A stretch of 64,000 nucleotides of DNA from Terebella lapidaria (Eukaryota; Annelida; Polychaeta; Terebellida; Terebellidae), in the NCBI GenBank assembly GCA_949152475.1, contig OX424562.1:36414657-36478656 (forward strand). The letters are read 5' to 3'. The translations under genes and the position numbers were made by a program. The notes under the pieces were generated by a model. It did no database searches. It was not told the DNA's origin and saw only the letters and a program-made list of their open reading frames with translations. Positions 44,750 to 57,622 of this stretch are shown in pieces. Within the stretch, counting starts at the first letter, position 1, and each line of letters begins with the position of its first letter.

Positions 44750-45960
44750 CATACGCGGTGAACAACAATTTAAACTAACAGTACATGAACTAAATAATCA
44801 GCAAGTTCGAAGTAATGTACACGTCAAGTACTGGACTACTAGTACAGCATCATAGATGTCAAACAATTTTCTTTTTTGTCTGCGCTATAACTTTGCATGA
44901 ATAATTTCCGTGACACAAGTATGATTTTGTGCTTCAGTTATTGATATGAGCCAGCCATTTGAACGTTTATAATATAAATGCATTTCTCAGATATGGTTCA
45001 TTATTCTCGTTATTTTTTTGACGAACTAATAGGACAATTTATGCATTATTTTTGTTTCTAAGATTTATCGCTTTATACTGTTCTCGTATCATCGCCATTT
45101 GGTGTTTTACACATTTGAATTCCGCTTCATATTTTCAGAGAATTTCATTTCTAATGACTTCGTAATATTGATTTCTACTTATATATAATTGTGCTTGTGT
45201 GAATATTGTACTGGTTATGCAAGATGGTTTCCTAGTTGTCCAAAGATACCGCAGTGTCCAATGTATCTCTTTGCCTGACGAACCATATCTGGGTGTGAAT
45301 AAAATGCAGAACAAATCGTTGAAACTGTCCTGAGCTATATACCCGATACACTGTTTATTCACTTAGACGTGAGAAACGGTCGGCAGTCCCACAACGACTC
45401 TTTTGAGACTCTGTCTATTCTTGAGCTTCATATTTATGGTTCCCTGAGGATGGTTTCAGTACGCAAATCCAGATGAAGGATAACCATTCACCTAAAGTAG
45501 GAACATCCCGTCAGCTTGACAAATTATACGTCTCTAGGGTAGTAATAATAGAATCCATCGTGTATAAAGTATGTTCAATGTATTCTTGTTACATTCACAC
45601 AGATATCAATAACAATTCCGATTCATCCATGTAGAGTGAGAACTAGAGTTACATTTGTCTGCATTACACTATGCTGGTATTAGACGTGGTATATATCCCC
45701 ACCCATGAGAACATACCTTTGAAGTGTTATGAGCGGCTTTGTATGTGTTTACATGGGCAGGCACGATGTACGAAATAGTTTGTATTTCTCGAGAAGGTAT
45801 TTGAATTTAATTTACGTTGGTTTCCTTTGTGAGACCAAAAGCCAAGGTAATTGCCTTCATTGTGATTTTCAAGTAAATCAAAATTATTTCAGTGATCACT
45901 CGTCTCTATTATGATCTGCTGATACAAGTACATGGGATGATTGAGTATGACCGTGTATTT
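44750..45960. other. Right part of tandem copy A, gene-free
   Basis: Collinear with 55543-56670 of copy B (for example TGAACTAAATAATCAGCA and its near-twin TGAACTAAACAATCACCA). No domain-bearing frame is seen on either strand. Confidence 0.6.
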
Positions 45961-45961
45961 T

Positions 45962-46190
45962 TAGCTTACCGGCCGAAGAGTAAACTAAAAAAACACTGCA
46001 AGATAGAGCCTAACTATTGGCACATTCAAATGGGAAATCATATATTGCGGTTTGAGTGGTGATCTTGAATTTGACCTTCAATTAACTTGGAAGGTCAAAA
46101 CGACCTTATTTTGTCGAAAGCAACAATAATTTTTATCGTTGGCGGCCATTTTCTCAAATTAAATCCATTCAGACAACTTTCCTCGAAATG
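45962..46190 (+). mobile_element. Short relic of a Helitron-like variant
   Basis: Begins TTTTAGCTTACCGGCC. It shares ATAGAGCCTAA, TGGGAAATCATATATTGCG and GGTCAAAACGACCTTATTTT with 57090-57210, but lacks the part corresponding to about 56690-57080. It looks like an internally deleted derivative at the boundary between copies A and B. Confidence 0.55.
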
Positions 46191-46851
46191 CAATCATATG
46201 CATCATTGAGACATGCTGCCAATCATGTATCAAATTAGCTGTTACAAAGTAAATACATTTCTCTTACCGTCAAAAGTAAAAACTTGCTTGAATAGCAGAC
46301 AAATATTTCATGGTAGAGCTACAAAATCATTGTTATTTTTTTCGCCAAACGTTGAACAAATACCGTTTCACATGTTATCCCACTTGCAAACTCGTCATAT
46401 ATCTTTATTTCTACCGAGATAGAAATTGGAGTCGAACACCCTTTGCTGATGGCTCTGGACACACGACTTCTATCACCGGATTACAACACAGATTGGAGGC
46501 CGCTGATCGGATACTCAGCTTCGAATCACAACAAATCCTCACTTGATTGCTCCCAGTAATGTTGTGTCCAGATATAAACCAACGCTGTTGGATATAGCCT
46601 AAATTCAAATCAAGTGTATGATGTATTTAATATCAGAGCATACGCCATCAATACTTGCCTTACCATTAACAAATTCAAAAACACCATCCGTATGACATAT
46701 TAGTGTTGTCCACAGTGTCGCGTCCATGACAAACAGTCGACTCGCATTCTGCTTGTCTATTATGTACAATAGGTGCTCCATCTCAGCGCCTAACCTTTGC
46801 CTAATGTGGTAAAAACAGAACGGAAAATCACATTCGAGTTCAATTCTTTAA

Positions 46852-49484
46852 AGGGCCATGGACATGATATTTGATGTGGTTATTAAATTGTTCTACATGC
46901 AATAGCATTCATATATATATGCATACAGATGGAAATAGAGCCATTCTAAACACTCAGATGAGATCTACAGCGGTCCGAAGACCGATATTCCACGTGAAGA
47001 GCGGTCAGCATATTTTTACGTAAAATGACGTTTCTGACGTCACGGGGGAAAAGATTCTCTGTACAGAATCTTTGACGCTGGGGAGCGGTTGCAATTTTGT
47101 ATGGGGCAAAGCACTGAAGAACGGGGTTAGGGCGGGATGAGGGGGGGGGGGGGTTATCACGAAGATGTGTTTCAGGCTGAAAGGGGGGCGGGAAGGCACT
47201 AGATACAAGATTTAATTAGGATCGAATTCACATCAGTTGTACAATGTTTCGCTAGAGCTGAACATGCACACCAGTTAGGCCTACAAATGAAAGACAAAAT
47301 ACAAAGTAGAAATTATGGATATGCTACGGTAAACTATCACACATACGTCCAATACCTCACCCCCCCCCCCACACACACACACACACACATACACACTTTT
47401 CTTCCCGGGAGGTGAAAAAGCAGACAGGAAAAACCGTGATGTGATCTTGCGGGAGGGAGGAGCTGTGGTGGGTGTGGTAAATAGATATATTCAAATGAAT
47501 GTGTCCGATATTATTTTAACACTGGTATAATTAAATTATTTTTTCGATGTGCCAGCGATTAGACAAATGATTGACTTGTTTGCTGGTGGAAATATACATG
47601 GAATGCTAGGCCTTCTCTGTGATCAGGCATAATGGTTATACTGTAGAATGGTATGCCACACAGTTTCGAGAAATCTCGTTGTGAGGCCTATAAATTAATT
47701 ATTTGCTTTCTTCTACATTTATATATTGAAAGCAATACAATATCAATCACTATTTAGTTATACGCATTACCTATATATAACAGGAACTACCAACCTCCGT
47801 ATAAGGATATAGGTGTGTTGTATACAACACACCTATAGTGGGGATGATAATGGCAATATTTTCACAAAATCACAGTTTCGACCTCTACTGAAACAAACGC
47901 TCAAATATCGATTCTGTTGCATATCAAATCGAATTCATGACAGTAAGAACTCTGATTTTGTGCGTTTAGACCAACGCACCCCCTCCTTCCCCTTCTGGTT
48001 CGACCCACTAACCCCTCATTGTGATGTAGGGCCATGTCCGTATTTTCTGGTGTTCGTTTCGATATACACAATACACGTAGGCTACTCATATTGTTGAAAT
48101 TATGTCACACCGTTTTTCTACAACATGTCAGCCAAAAACTGAACGCTCAGGGATCGATTCCCGTTCAGCAGCATACTGTGTACTAGAGCATAAGAAGACG
48201 TTGGGTGTAGCCTTTTTCACACAAAAATGCTGCTCTCAAAGGATTGCACCATTTAACCCAAATTAAGCAGAAAATCGAGTGTGGACTCAGGGCCGGTGAT
48301 TTGGGGCCCACCCAGGGGCCCCAAAAGCAGCTGAAGCCTCATTCGTTAAATGCGCAGGAGCATTCTGTGACGCTCCCGATTTAAATTTTGAACTTCTCAG
48401 ACAATGCGTTTTTTATGCAAATTATCTTAATTCAAGATGATGTTCCAGATTTAGACACTGTCAACTTGATTTTTAGATCATTCATTTCAAGCTATGATTT
48501 CAAGGGATTTCTTCTTAGCTGGCGGCAGCAGAAGTATATCGGCATTTATGTCTAGATATATTTTTGCAATGTTTTTTCAACAGGAAAATCACACTGTTCA
48601 ATATACTGTAACGTATTGGATACATTTGTTTTACGGCAACAATTGATTTTTTTTAAAAGAATAACCCGCGTCTACCCCCACCCCCATTCCCGTACACGTC
48701 CACTGCGCCTGGTTGTGGCGGGCTCATTGGCTTTCATTAGGATTCAAGATTTTGGGAGAGAGGGAGGGGGAAATTATTAGCAGAATATCACCGTATGCGT
48801 GATCGTATTCCGATTCAACGACAGCGATAATCTGCGTCAAAAAGTTCTCTGAAAAATGGCGCCCGCCTAAAATTTTGCGCCCTAGGCCTGTGCGGTAATA
48901 GGCCTACGGCTCTGATAATCCTAGCTTTTTTGAGCTGAAAGAATTGAATCGCCGTTTGCTTCCCAGGTGAAGTAGGCCTGTCAAAAATCTGGGCATACGT
49001 TTGTCAAGTTTCATCACGATACGTTTCAGTATATCGCTGAACTACAGACAAAACTTATTGAGCGCATGTAGGCCTGTGTAAACTGGCTATGCCATGGATC
49101 ATTCGGAAAGTAGAAAAGGCTGACACCTTCCCGATATGTAGGACCTTCGCCGACACTACGGTTGCCCATGCTGCATATAATTATAAAATTCCCATACCTA
49201 TTGATATGATATAAATAGTATAGTAGTGATGAATGGAATCCCTCCAAAAACCCGCAATTATAAAACAACCACCTGCAAACGACAAACGTCTTTACCAGCG
49301 CGGTCGTTCCCCCGTGACGTCACAGATCACAAAGAACGTAAAATGCTAATCATCTCTCGCAACGGCTTTCAGGTCAATTTCTGGACAACCCGAGCCCTAA
49401 TTGATACCATTTCTGTTGTATGCATACTCAGTAGATGCTTAACTTCATTATTAAAACAAGTCACTTTTTCGTGTCCACGGCCCT
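46852..49484. mobile_element. 2.6-kb non-autonomous DNA element flanked by TTAA
   Basis: Ends AGGGCCATGGACATGA and, inverted, AGGGCCGTGGACACGA (16 bp, 2 differences), each directly bordered by TTAA (46848-46851 and 49485-49488). Copy A has the uninterrupted site TTTTAATGAC near 24921. TTAA duplications are made by piggyBac and Kolobok elements; the AGGG start is more like Kolobok. No transposase is visible. The interior holds a G-run (about 47140-47154), a CA run (about 47370-47390), a 30-bp palindrome and sequence I cannot classify. Confidence 0.75.
47808..47837. repeat. 30-bp perfect palindrome
   Basis: TATAGGTGTGTTGTA joined directly to its reverse complement TACAACACACCTATA. It lies inside the TTAA element and would form a loopless cruciform. 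Confidence 0.93.
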
Positions 49485-51413
49485 TTAATGACATATACAC
49501 AATGTACAATAATATTTTGTACCTTTCGAAAATAAACTACCTGCCTACCTGAAGTTGTGTATGAACATTATTCATGGAAACAAGAATTCTATTTTATACC
49601 TTGAAACTCAATGAAAAGTTAAATTTTGTATTACATTGAATCGTACCAATTTTGCTCGAATTGACCTGAAATGCATATGGCGACCATTTTGGATTGATAC
49701 AAAGTGGGTTGATGAGGTGGCCACTTGGCGCCCATCAAGCAACATTTAGACCTAATTGAGCTAATTAATAATTTGAAGCAATGCCCTGGTATCTTTATTG
49801 TCCCGATGCACCAGACTAGTAATCTAGCAAAAGCGAAACGTCACGTGACCCTTCTGAGCCTTCTTTGTTTTCAACTACCAATAATTGCAGTTCGTACCCA
49901 AGAAATACAAACAATGAGCATACATACCAAAGGTATTTCACACAACCAGCACATCTATATTAGCACAAATCAATATACCGTGGATGTTCCTAGAAAATTT
50001 TGAATTGTCACTTGATGTTTTCTATTGATTCACCACAGCCAACCTATATTTCATAACGCCAGCTGTAGTCGTGGGTCATGTTATTAATTCACGCTCTCGA
50101 TGCTATCACAATATCAATAACCTTACGGGTCACAGACTCTATTAACGTATAAACAAATTCCTAATGTTCACTATCTAACCCACGCTCATATTAGAATCTA
50201 GAAACTATTAACACCTCCACCCACACAATTTTTCTCCTCGTGGCTATCAACTCTCACGGCGTGGGTATCCATGAAGATTTCCTGAGAAGAGTGCATTTGA
50301 ATGGAAGATTGATCTCTTCCGTCAATATCATTAGCACGGGTTGCCCTGATACATTTTTGTCGATTGCAAAAATTAACCATCACACCATAATCATCAGTCG
50401 TTTGATATAGTTAGCGAATATTTGTGTGTATGTGTGGGCTATTCGTGTTCTCTGTGATTCGAATGGACAAGAATTACAGATGAGAATTGTGAAACGCCTA
50501 ATAGGCTGTCCTGAGTTGTCTATCTATATAACAAAGCCAGATCAGCAGCTTTACCATGGTGCATTAGTAGCGTGAACAAACGATGGAACCACTACCGATT
50601 CAAAGAAAACCTGTGAGTTTTTCAGGGGAATCCCGGGGTCTGGGACTTTCATTTTGGGTTTTAGAGAAAAAGTTTGTCAAATAAGGTTTATAACACTGAA
50701 GCTATGGGGAGGGGGCAAAATCCTTGGAAGTTTTTATTTGAAGCTACCTATGAGCATTTACAAGCTTTATATGTCGATGATGGCTAAATTATTTGTTGAA
50801 CTATTACACACCATGTATGTTTTGTGAATCTCGTAGTGACAACTGTCGAATGTGGCGTGTCGAAATGTGGGTACTTGGTGGGTGGAAGTTGTCAGTGAAC
50901 ACATCCAATCAGTTAATCACCATTCCCAAAAGTACACACGATCAAATAATCGTGAATGATAAAAACGGTCAGTGACATGTCCAAAATGCTTCCTTTCATG
51001 CGCTATTTCTCCAGACTTTTGCTGATAACCATGAATCTGTTCAGGTTGTCAACTTGGTTTGGCCTTAAAACGGCGATCAATATATCTGTGGATGTTCCCA
51101 TAACCAGAGGAGACTTGAGAACTGTCATCAATGAACAGCATTTGAACGATACGCAGTAATATTTGGTACGCAAGTCTGACTTTCTCTGCGATCCTTGGCG
51201 AGCAACATATCGTTTTGCATTCTGGCATAATCAGCAGTGTAATGTTAGTAGAAACAACCACATTTAACATACTGTCTGCCCCTGATGACACCAGTGTGTC
51301 TTTAGATTAACTATTTGGTCGGGCTTTGTTTCTATTGTAAAATGTTGTATTTTATGTTTGTTATTGGCATCATCAAAATCTGACTGTATTGATGGTATTA
51401 GATTGATACTATG

Positions 51414-51529
51414 AGGTTATTGATGTGATAACGGGTTTGAGGCACGAGTTCTACATAGGCTCACGAGCTTGCGAGTGAGTTTGCGCGACAAGAACGAGTG
51501 CCTCAAACCCGTTATCACTCAATAACCTT
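51414..51529. repeat. Inverted repeat with 37-bp arms
   Basis: Left arm 51414-51450 (AGGTTATTGATGTGATAACG ...) and right arm 51493-51529 (... CGTTATCACTCAATAACCT) pair with few mismatches around a 42-bp loop. Both arms contain GGGTTTGAGGCAC. It resembles a small palindromic MITE. Confidence 0.9.
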
Positions 51530-52332
51530 ATTATTATATACCCCCACATAAATACTTGTTGATTGTCATAAAATAGTGGTTATTTGTCTGAATTCAGGGG
51601 ATATTTAGGGCGTTTTCAGCGCTAGCAAGCCTGTTTGGAAACAAGATTTGGGCTCGGGCCCGACCACAATTACGTCCTTGACGTTTTCGTTTTACTAGCA
51701 TTTTGAGCCGCCGTTGCTATGGACACGTAATACAATAAGTGCAACACACAGGTGATCCGATATGGTAACTTTGGATAAACTATTTGGTCGGGCTTTGTTT
51801 CTATTGCAAAATGTTGTATTTTACGTTTCTCTTTGGCATCATCAAAATCTGATTGTATTGGTGGTAATAGATTGATACTTACATCGGAACGATCGCTTTA
51901 CATTGAAAATAGAGGGAAATTTCACGTAGGGTATATAATAATTGCATTTATATCGCTGCTGGCGGACGTTAAATCTGTCCCCGAGGATACCATCAACTCA
52001 GTAGTCTTCTGGCTTGTGATTAGGAACTTATGTACTTGTCATATATCTATTCCATGGGGTCTGTTTCGGATTTTCTAAATTATTTCCATAGGTTGTTGGG
52101 CAGTTGTATACTAATTCCATCAGGTGTACAGTAGAAACAACTACATTTAACATGCTGTCTGCCCCTGATGACGCCAGTGTGTCTTTGGATAAACTATTTG
52201 GTCGGGTTTTGTTTCTATTGGAAAATGTATTTTACGTTTTTTATTGGCATAATCAGAATGTGACTGTATTGGGGGTAATAGATTGATTCTTACATTGTAA
52301 TTTGCGGGGGGGGGGGGGGGTTCATGCATTTT

Positions 52333-54160
52333 TAGATTACCGGACCTATGGTCCGATAACGTATTGGCATGGCGTTGCGTCCGTCGTCGTCGTCGGTCGT
52401 CCACATTTTTATCTTTTTTGTTTACAGGCGAATTTTTCTGAAATTTTGCACAAAAATGCTCCAAAATAATTCAAGAAGGAGGTATTATTTTTTAGTTTTT
52501 TGATTTTCGCATTTTTTCCAAAATGGCGGCCATTTTCGACGAAAAATGCCTGATTTTGGACTTTGGCGGCCATTTTCTCGAAATCTGTCCAGTAACTTTT
52601 TTTCTCTTTGATACATAACACTCCTCATATGTACTCCTATGATGTGTATAAGTTTCGTTGCGCTTGAATTGCTCGGAAGTGGGCAATTTTGGCCCAAACT
52701 CGGCCCAAATGGGACTCTCCCATGTTAAATTCTCCTATGCTTTATAATGGGACACATTTTGCCAAATATCTCACTTAATATTGAGATTAGAGACTAGGAA
52801 TCAATTGTGGACATATAGGAAATGATATATGCTGAATATTCTCGTGACCTTGAATTTGACCGCTGATTTCAATTTCAAGGTCAGAGCACAAAATGGCTTA
52901 TATCTCGCCCATTATTGACTTTACAGCTTAGGAATCAATTGTGGATATATAGGAAATGATATATGCTGAATATTCTGATGACCTTGAATTTGACCTTTGA
53001 CCTCAATTTCAAGGTCACAGGACAAAATGGCTAATATCTCGCTTGTTATTGACTTTACAGCTTAGGAATTAATTTTGAACATATAGGAAATGTTATATTC
53101 TGAATATTATCATGACCTAGAATTTGACCTTTGACTGAATATTCAAGGTCACAGGACAAAATGGCTAATATCTCGCTTCCAATCGACTTTACGGCTTAGG
53201 AATCAATTATGAACATATAGGAAATTACATGTGCAGATTATTCTTATGACCTTCAATTTGACCTTTGACCTAAATTTCAAGGGCACAGGACAAAATGACT
53301 AATATCTCCCTTATTATCGATTTTACAGCTTAGGAGTAATTTGTGAACATATAGAAAATGATATATGCTGAATATTGCCATGACCTTGAATTTGACCTTG
53401 AACTTATTTTCAAGGTCAGAGCACAGAATGGCTAATATCTCGCATATTATCAACTTTACAGCTTAGGATTCGATAGTGAACATATAGGGAATGATATATG
53501 CAGAATATTTTGGTGACGTTGAATTTGACCTCTAAACTCATTTTCCAGGTCAGAGAACAAAATGGCTGATATCTGGCTTATTATCAACTTTATAGCTTAG
53601 GAATCAACTGCGAACAGGAAATGATATATGCTGAATATTCTCATGACCTTGAACTGGATTTTTGACCTCATTTTCAAGGTCAGATCACGAATGGCTAATA
53701 TATCACTTAGTATCAACTTTACAGCTTAGGAATCAATTGTGGTCAAACTCCAAATGATATATGCTGAATATTCGCGTGACCTCGACTTGTCCAATGACTT
53801 CATTTTCAAGTTTCCTTTGACCTGATTTTCAAGGTGACAGGACAAAATGGCTAATATATCACTCCATAGTGTGGGAATCAATGAAAGACATATAGGAAAT
53901 GTTATACGCCAAATATTCTGATGACCTTGAATTTGACCTTTGCCTTCATTTTCAAGGACACAAGACAAAATTGCCAATATCTCTCTGTTTGTTGAATTTA
54001 CAGTGTAGCAATCAACTGTGGACATGATATATGATTAATATTATATATGCTGAATATTCTCTTGACCTTGAATTTTAACTAGTGACCTGACTAACATCTA
54101 AAATATTAAACATATACACATATATATTGTCCGGTAACCTATCTTTGGCCCTTGGCCTAA
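52333..54160 (+). mobile_element. Helitron-like element, copy 3
   Basis: Starts TAGATTACCGGACCTATGG, has the CGTCCGTCGTCGTCG tract, then AAATGGCGGCCATTTTCG-type repeats and about eight diverged 134-bp units. It ends CCGGTAACCTATCTTTGGCCCTTGGCCTAA with a terminal hairpin. DR1 motifs survive, for example near 52993 and 53264. A G-run borders it on the left (about 52305-52320). Confidence 0.8.
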
Positions 54161-54228
54161 TTTTGTTTTCTTCTGTTTTGTTTGCTTGGAATACTTAATA
54201 CTGGGTATTGATTCTACGCCTAATATTA

Positions 54229-54504
54229 TCAGTATTTTTCTGAAAAACAAGGGAATCGTATATTGAATTCTGATTTTACACATTTATTCCACGGAAATTC
54301 CACGTTTGATAATTTGTACGTTTGGCACATTCTGTGGTACACTTCTTGAAACATCGTATCCTCGAAACAATAAAGGGTGAATGGGGAGATATATAGAGAG
54401 CATTTATTAGCTGGGAGTATTCCCATCCACGTGACCTGTCGAATATCAAACAGCTCGGGAAGTTTCTCATCATGGCGCTCTAATGAATGGTTGAAACAAA
54501 TCAC
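54229..54504 (-). other. Minus-strand protein-like frame in copy B, broken in copy A
   Basis: Reads ERHDEKLPELFDIRQVTWMG, then ILPANKCSLYISPFTLYCF and later NVEFPWNKCVKSEF. The counterpart in copy A (about 27010-27260) keeps HEKLPELFDIREITWIGILP but is interrupted afterwards. Substitutions such as Arg-Gln/Arg-Glu and Met/Ile are conservative, hinting at past coding. Family unknown. Confidence 0.3.
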
Positions 54505-54790
54505 TAAAGATGTTATCTACAGCTAAAGGATTACCGCCTGCTGATTTTGGGCGTTGGTGATGCTGGAGATTACAGTTCAAGGTCCTCCAGTATGATATGT
54601 GAGGCTTGATCCCAACGCACTGTCACGTGACTGGAAACCAGAATCATATCTGAACCCTAGGGTCTGTGTCTCTTGTTTACTGCATTTCCTAATTGATGAT
54701 GAATAACGGTAGGTGGAAAAACAATTCTGTTATACAAGAATTCTATGTATTACATTTCTGCTCCCACACTGTAGTTGAAATATTTAATGG

Positions 54791-55138
54791 GTGTGTGGCC
54801 AGCATATCCATAACAAAAAAAAAACGTATATTAGATTGTGCACAACACATATGTCATTTGGCGAGCAATATGGCACTAACTGCCAGGAAGAACATGTTTC
54901 TCATTTTTGGAGAGTGAAAAATAACACAATAGGTTACCACTATAATAATATATATCAACCCATGACATACATGAAATGTGTTGCAGTTGAACCAGAAGGT
55001 ACTTTCAGATTCATTTACTTATATAACCTACAGACTTATATGATGAAACATTCACAGGAATACGTGTTGACACAATCACTGTTAATGAAATGTCGGTCGG
55101 GACCATTCAAGACCAAAGTAATGACCACCGAGGGTTAG
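54791..55138 (+). other. 115-aa frame in copy B, disrupted in copy A
   Basis: Contains CQEEHVSHFWRVKNNTIGYH, MTYMKCVAVEPEGTFRFIYL and MKHSQEYVLTQSLLMKC. The copy A counterpart (about 27600-27930) has a deletion and an early stop. No ATG context or splice support and no recognised family. Possibly a degraded exon. Confidence 0.25.
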
Positions 55139-56668
55139 GATGTAGCCTAGTGCTCTGTTTCCATGATACTAGCATTGAGTAGCATTGATGATTTTGCTGA
55201 CGGAGAAGTCTCCACCTGTAGGATGACATTGCTATTTCACAGGCACAAAACATCCGTAGCTACCCCGAGTATGACATGTTGCTAGCCATGAGGTGATACA
55301 TCGTATGGGTGAAAGTGATAAGTGTTCAAAGGATCTGCGGGTGGCTGAGATTCATAAAGTAAGAATCCATCCAAATATTGATTTTGATCCGAAAATTCGA
55401 TGATCTGCACGACTGTTGACATGTTTTAATTATCGAAGTGTGAGTCACTGACATTGAACATTCAGGAGTTATGAGTTTGAGGTGAACAAAAGGAGATACA
55501 TTCAGTTAGATATGTACCTTTTTCGCTTAAAACGCTCACAGTCCATATGCGGTGAACAACAATTTATACTAACAGTTTATGAACTAAACAATCACCATGT
55601 TCAAAGTTATACACGTCAAGTACTGGAACAGCATCATAGATGTCGAACAATTTTCTTTTTTGTCCGAGCTATAACTTTGCATCGATAATTTTCTTGACAC
55701 AAGTATGATTTTGTGTTTCAGTCATTGATATGAACCAGCCATATGAACGTTCATCAATATAAGCGTTTTCTCAGATATAGATTACGCTTCTCGTGATATT
55801 TTGGACGAGCTAATAAAACACTTCATGCATATTTTTGTTTCCAAAGGCTATCGCTTTCCTTCCCAGTATACCGTTCTCGTATCATCGCCATTTCGTGTTC
55901 CACACATTTGAATTCAGTTTCATATGTTCAGTAAAGTTCATTTCGTATGACTTGATAATATTGATTTCTACTAATATATATTTGTGCTTGTGTGAATATA
56001 GTACTGGATATCCGAGATGGTTTCTTAGTTTACCAAGGACACCGTAGTGTCCAATGTATCTCTTTGCCTCACGAAACATATCTGGGTGTGACTGAAATGC
56101 AAAACAAATCGTTGAAACTGTCCTGAGCTGTATACCGGATACACTGATTATTCACTTAGACGTGAGAAATTGTCGTCAGTCCCACAATGACTCTTTTGAG
56201 ACTCTGTATGTTCTTGAACAAAGCCTTCATATCTATGGTTCCCCGGGGTGGTTTCAGTTCGCAAATCCTGATAAAGGATAACCAACCATTCACGTAAAGT
56301 AGGAACATCCCCTCAACTTGATATATTATACGTCTCTTGGGTAGTGATAATAATATCCATCGTGTATAAAGTATGTTCAATGTATTCTTGTTACATTCAC
56401 ATACATATTAATAATAACAATTCCGATTCATCCATGTATAGTGGGAAGAAGAGTCACATTTGTCTGCATTACACTATGATGGTATATATCCCCACCCATG
56501 AGAACATACCTTTGAAGTGTTATCAGCGGCTTTGTATGTGTTTACATGGGCAGGTACGGTATGCAAAATAGTTCGTATGTCTCGAGAAGGTATTTGAATT
56601 TTATTTACGTTGGTTTCCTTTGTGGACAAAATCCAAGATAATTGTCTTCATTGTGATTTTCAAGTATT
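55139..56668. other. Remainder of copy B, gene-free
   Basis: Includes the empty sites for the TRIM (near 55185) and for the 15.9-kb insertion (55536-55543). Otherwise no gene or RNA is recognised. Confidence 0.6.
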
Positions 56669-57330
56669 TTAAAGCCCATACGGGCCGATAAGCTATTGTC
56701 GTGGTTTTTTGTCCGCGTCCGTCCGTCCGTCATCCGTCCGGCAAATAAATTTTTTGGCTTTCATGAATTTTTCTGAAATTTTACTAAAACATTTCTTGGG
56801 CTAATATCCTGAGACGTTTTTCTCGTTTTTGCCAATTTGGCGGCCATTTTTGATGAACGATGGCTAATTTTGATGTCCTTTTTCTCAAAACTGTTTGAGA
56901 TTTTTCTTTCAAAACATTCCCCTCGAGTACCTCTATGACCTTGTGGCGGCCATTTTAATTTTCTCACGGGTAGGCGAAAAATTTGTTTTTGTCCCAAATC
57001 GAGCCACTCTTCAATTTGAGCCATTTGCAACAAAACAAAAAAGTTTCACCAATTTTTCGTCCATAATGGGAGCTGTGCGGAGTAAACTCAAGATAGAGCC
57101 TAATATTGGCGCATTCCAATGGGAAATCATATATTGCGATTTGAGTGGTGACCTTGAGTTTGACCTTCTATTACCATGGAAGGTCAAAACGACCTTATTT
57201 TGTCGAAAGAAACAATGATTTTTGTCTTTGACGGCCATTAAAATATTCAGGGAATTTTTCTCAAAATCCACAAGATTCTCCCTATGTACCTTTGTGATGT
57301 GTATATGATTTGTGTTGCCTTTGAATCGAG
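56669..57330 (+). mobile_element. Diverged Helitron-like variant
   Basis: Starts TTTAAAGCCCATACGGGCCG, which contains a hairpin (GCCCATACGGGC), followed by GTCCGCGTCCGTCCGTCCGT, TGGCGGCCATTTT motifs and a single GACCTTGAGTTTGACC unit with GGTCAAAACGACC. Same design as the main family but a distinct subfamily, shared with 45962-46190. The right end is not clear. Confidence 0.5.
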
Positions 57331-57622
57331 AATCTGTGAATATCATTAACGAAAAAGAAACTTTTAAGATGTATCTTGATTCCGTATAATAGTCCATACA
57401 GAAAATGTTTTTTCCGGCAACATTTACGAAAATAATATTCGGTGCAATTCTCATGATATGCCAATAAACTACAGCACCCTTGCTGCTATTTTTTTCCCCT
57501 ATTTTCATGCAATGATATATTCCCTCAACCACTGGCCAAGAAATTGACTGCGTACATGAATATGTATATGATATTTTCCCTCTCATCATTTTCGATTTCC
57601 AATTGCTGGCGACGACTTTAAG

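Larger units (their letters stand above)
23690..45960. repeat. Tandem segment copy A, interrupted by large insertions
   Basis: 24290-28886 is collinear with copy B (46190-55535), and 44750-45960 with 55543-56670. Between the two parts of A lies a 15.9-kb insertion (28888-44741). Examples of matched landmarks: AATAAACCACCTGCCTACCT at 24970 and its near-twin at 49531; GACATGTTGCTAGCCATGAGG at 28577 and 55273; GGTGAACAACAATTTA at 44757 and 55552. Without insertions the unit is about 6 kb. Confidence 0.8.
51249..54215. mobile_element. Composite insertion in copy B (Penelope-like modules plus Helitron-like copy 3)
   Basis: Absent at the matching place in copy A (near 26963). Flanks TAATGTTA and TAATATTA suggest an imperfect 8-bp duplication. 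It has three partial copies of one module (about 51249-51412, 51770-51895 and 52125-52295; ACCTGATGACGCCAGTGTGT-type then CTATTTGGTCGGGTTTTGT), a hairpin, the Helitron-like element (52333-54160) and the tail GGAATACTTAATACTGGGTA shared with both RT copies. It was probably a Penelope-like insertion later invaded by the Helitron-like element. Confidence 0.5.
46190..56670. repeat. Tandem segment copy B, with its own insertions
   Basis: Directly repeats copy A in the same order. It contains a TTAA-flanked element (46852-49484) and a composite insertion (about 51249-54215) absent from A. It lacks A's TRIM and 15.9-kb insertion, so it supplies empty sites for both. A/B similarity looks like 85-90 percent by eye. 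Confidence 0.8.
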
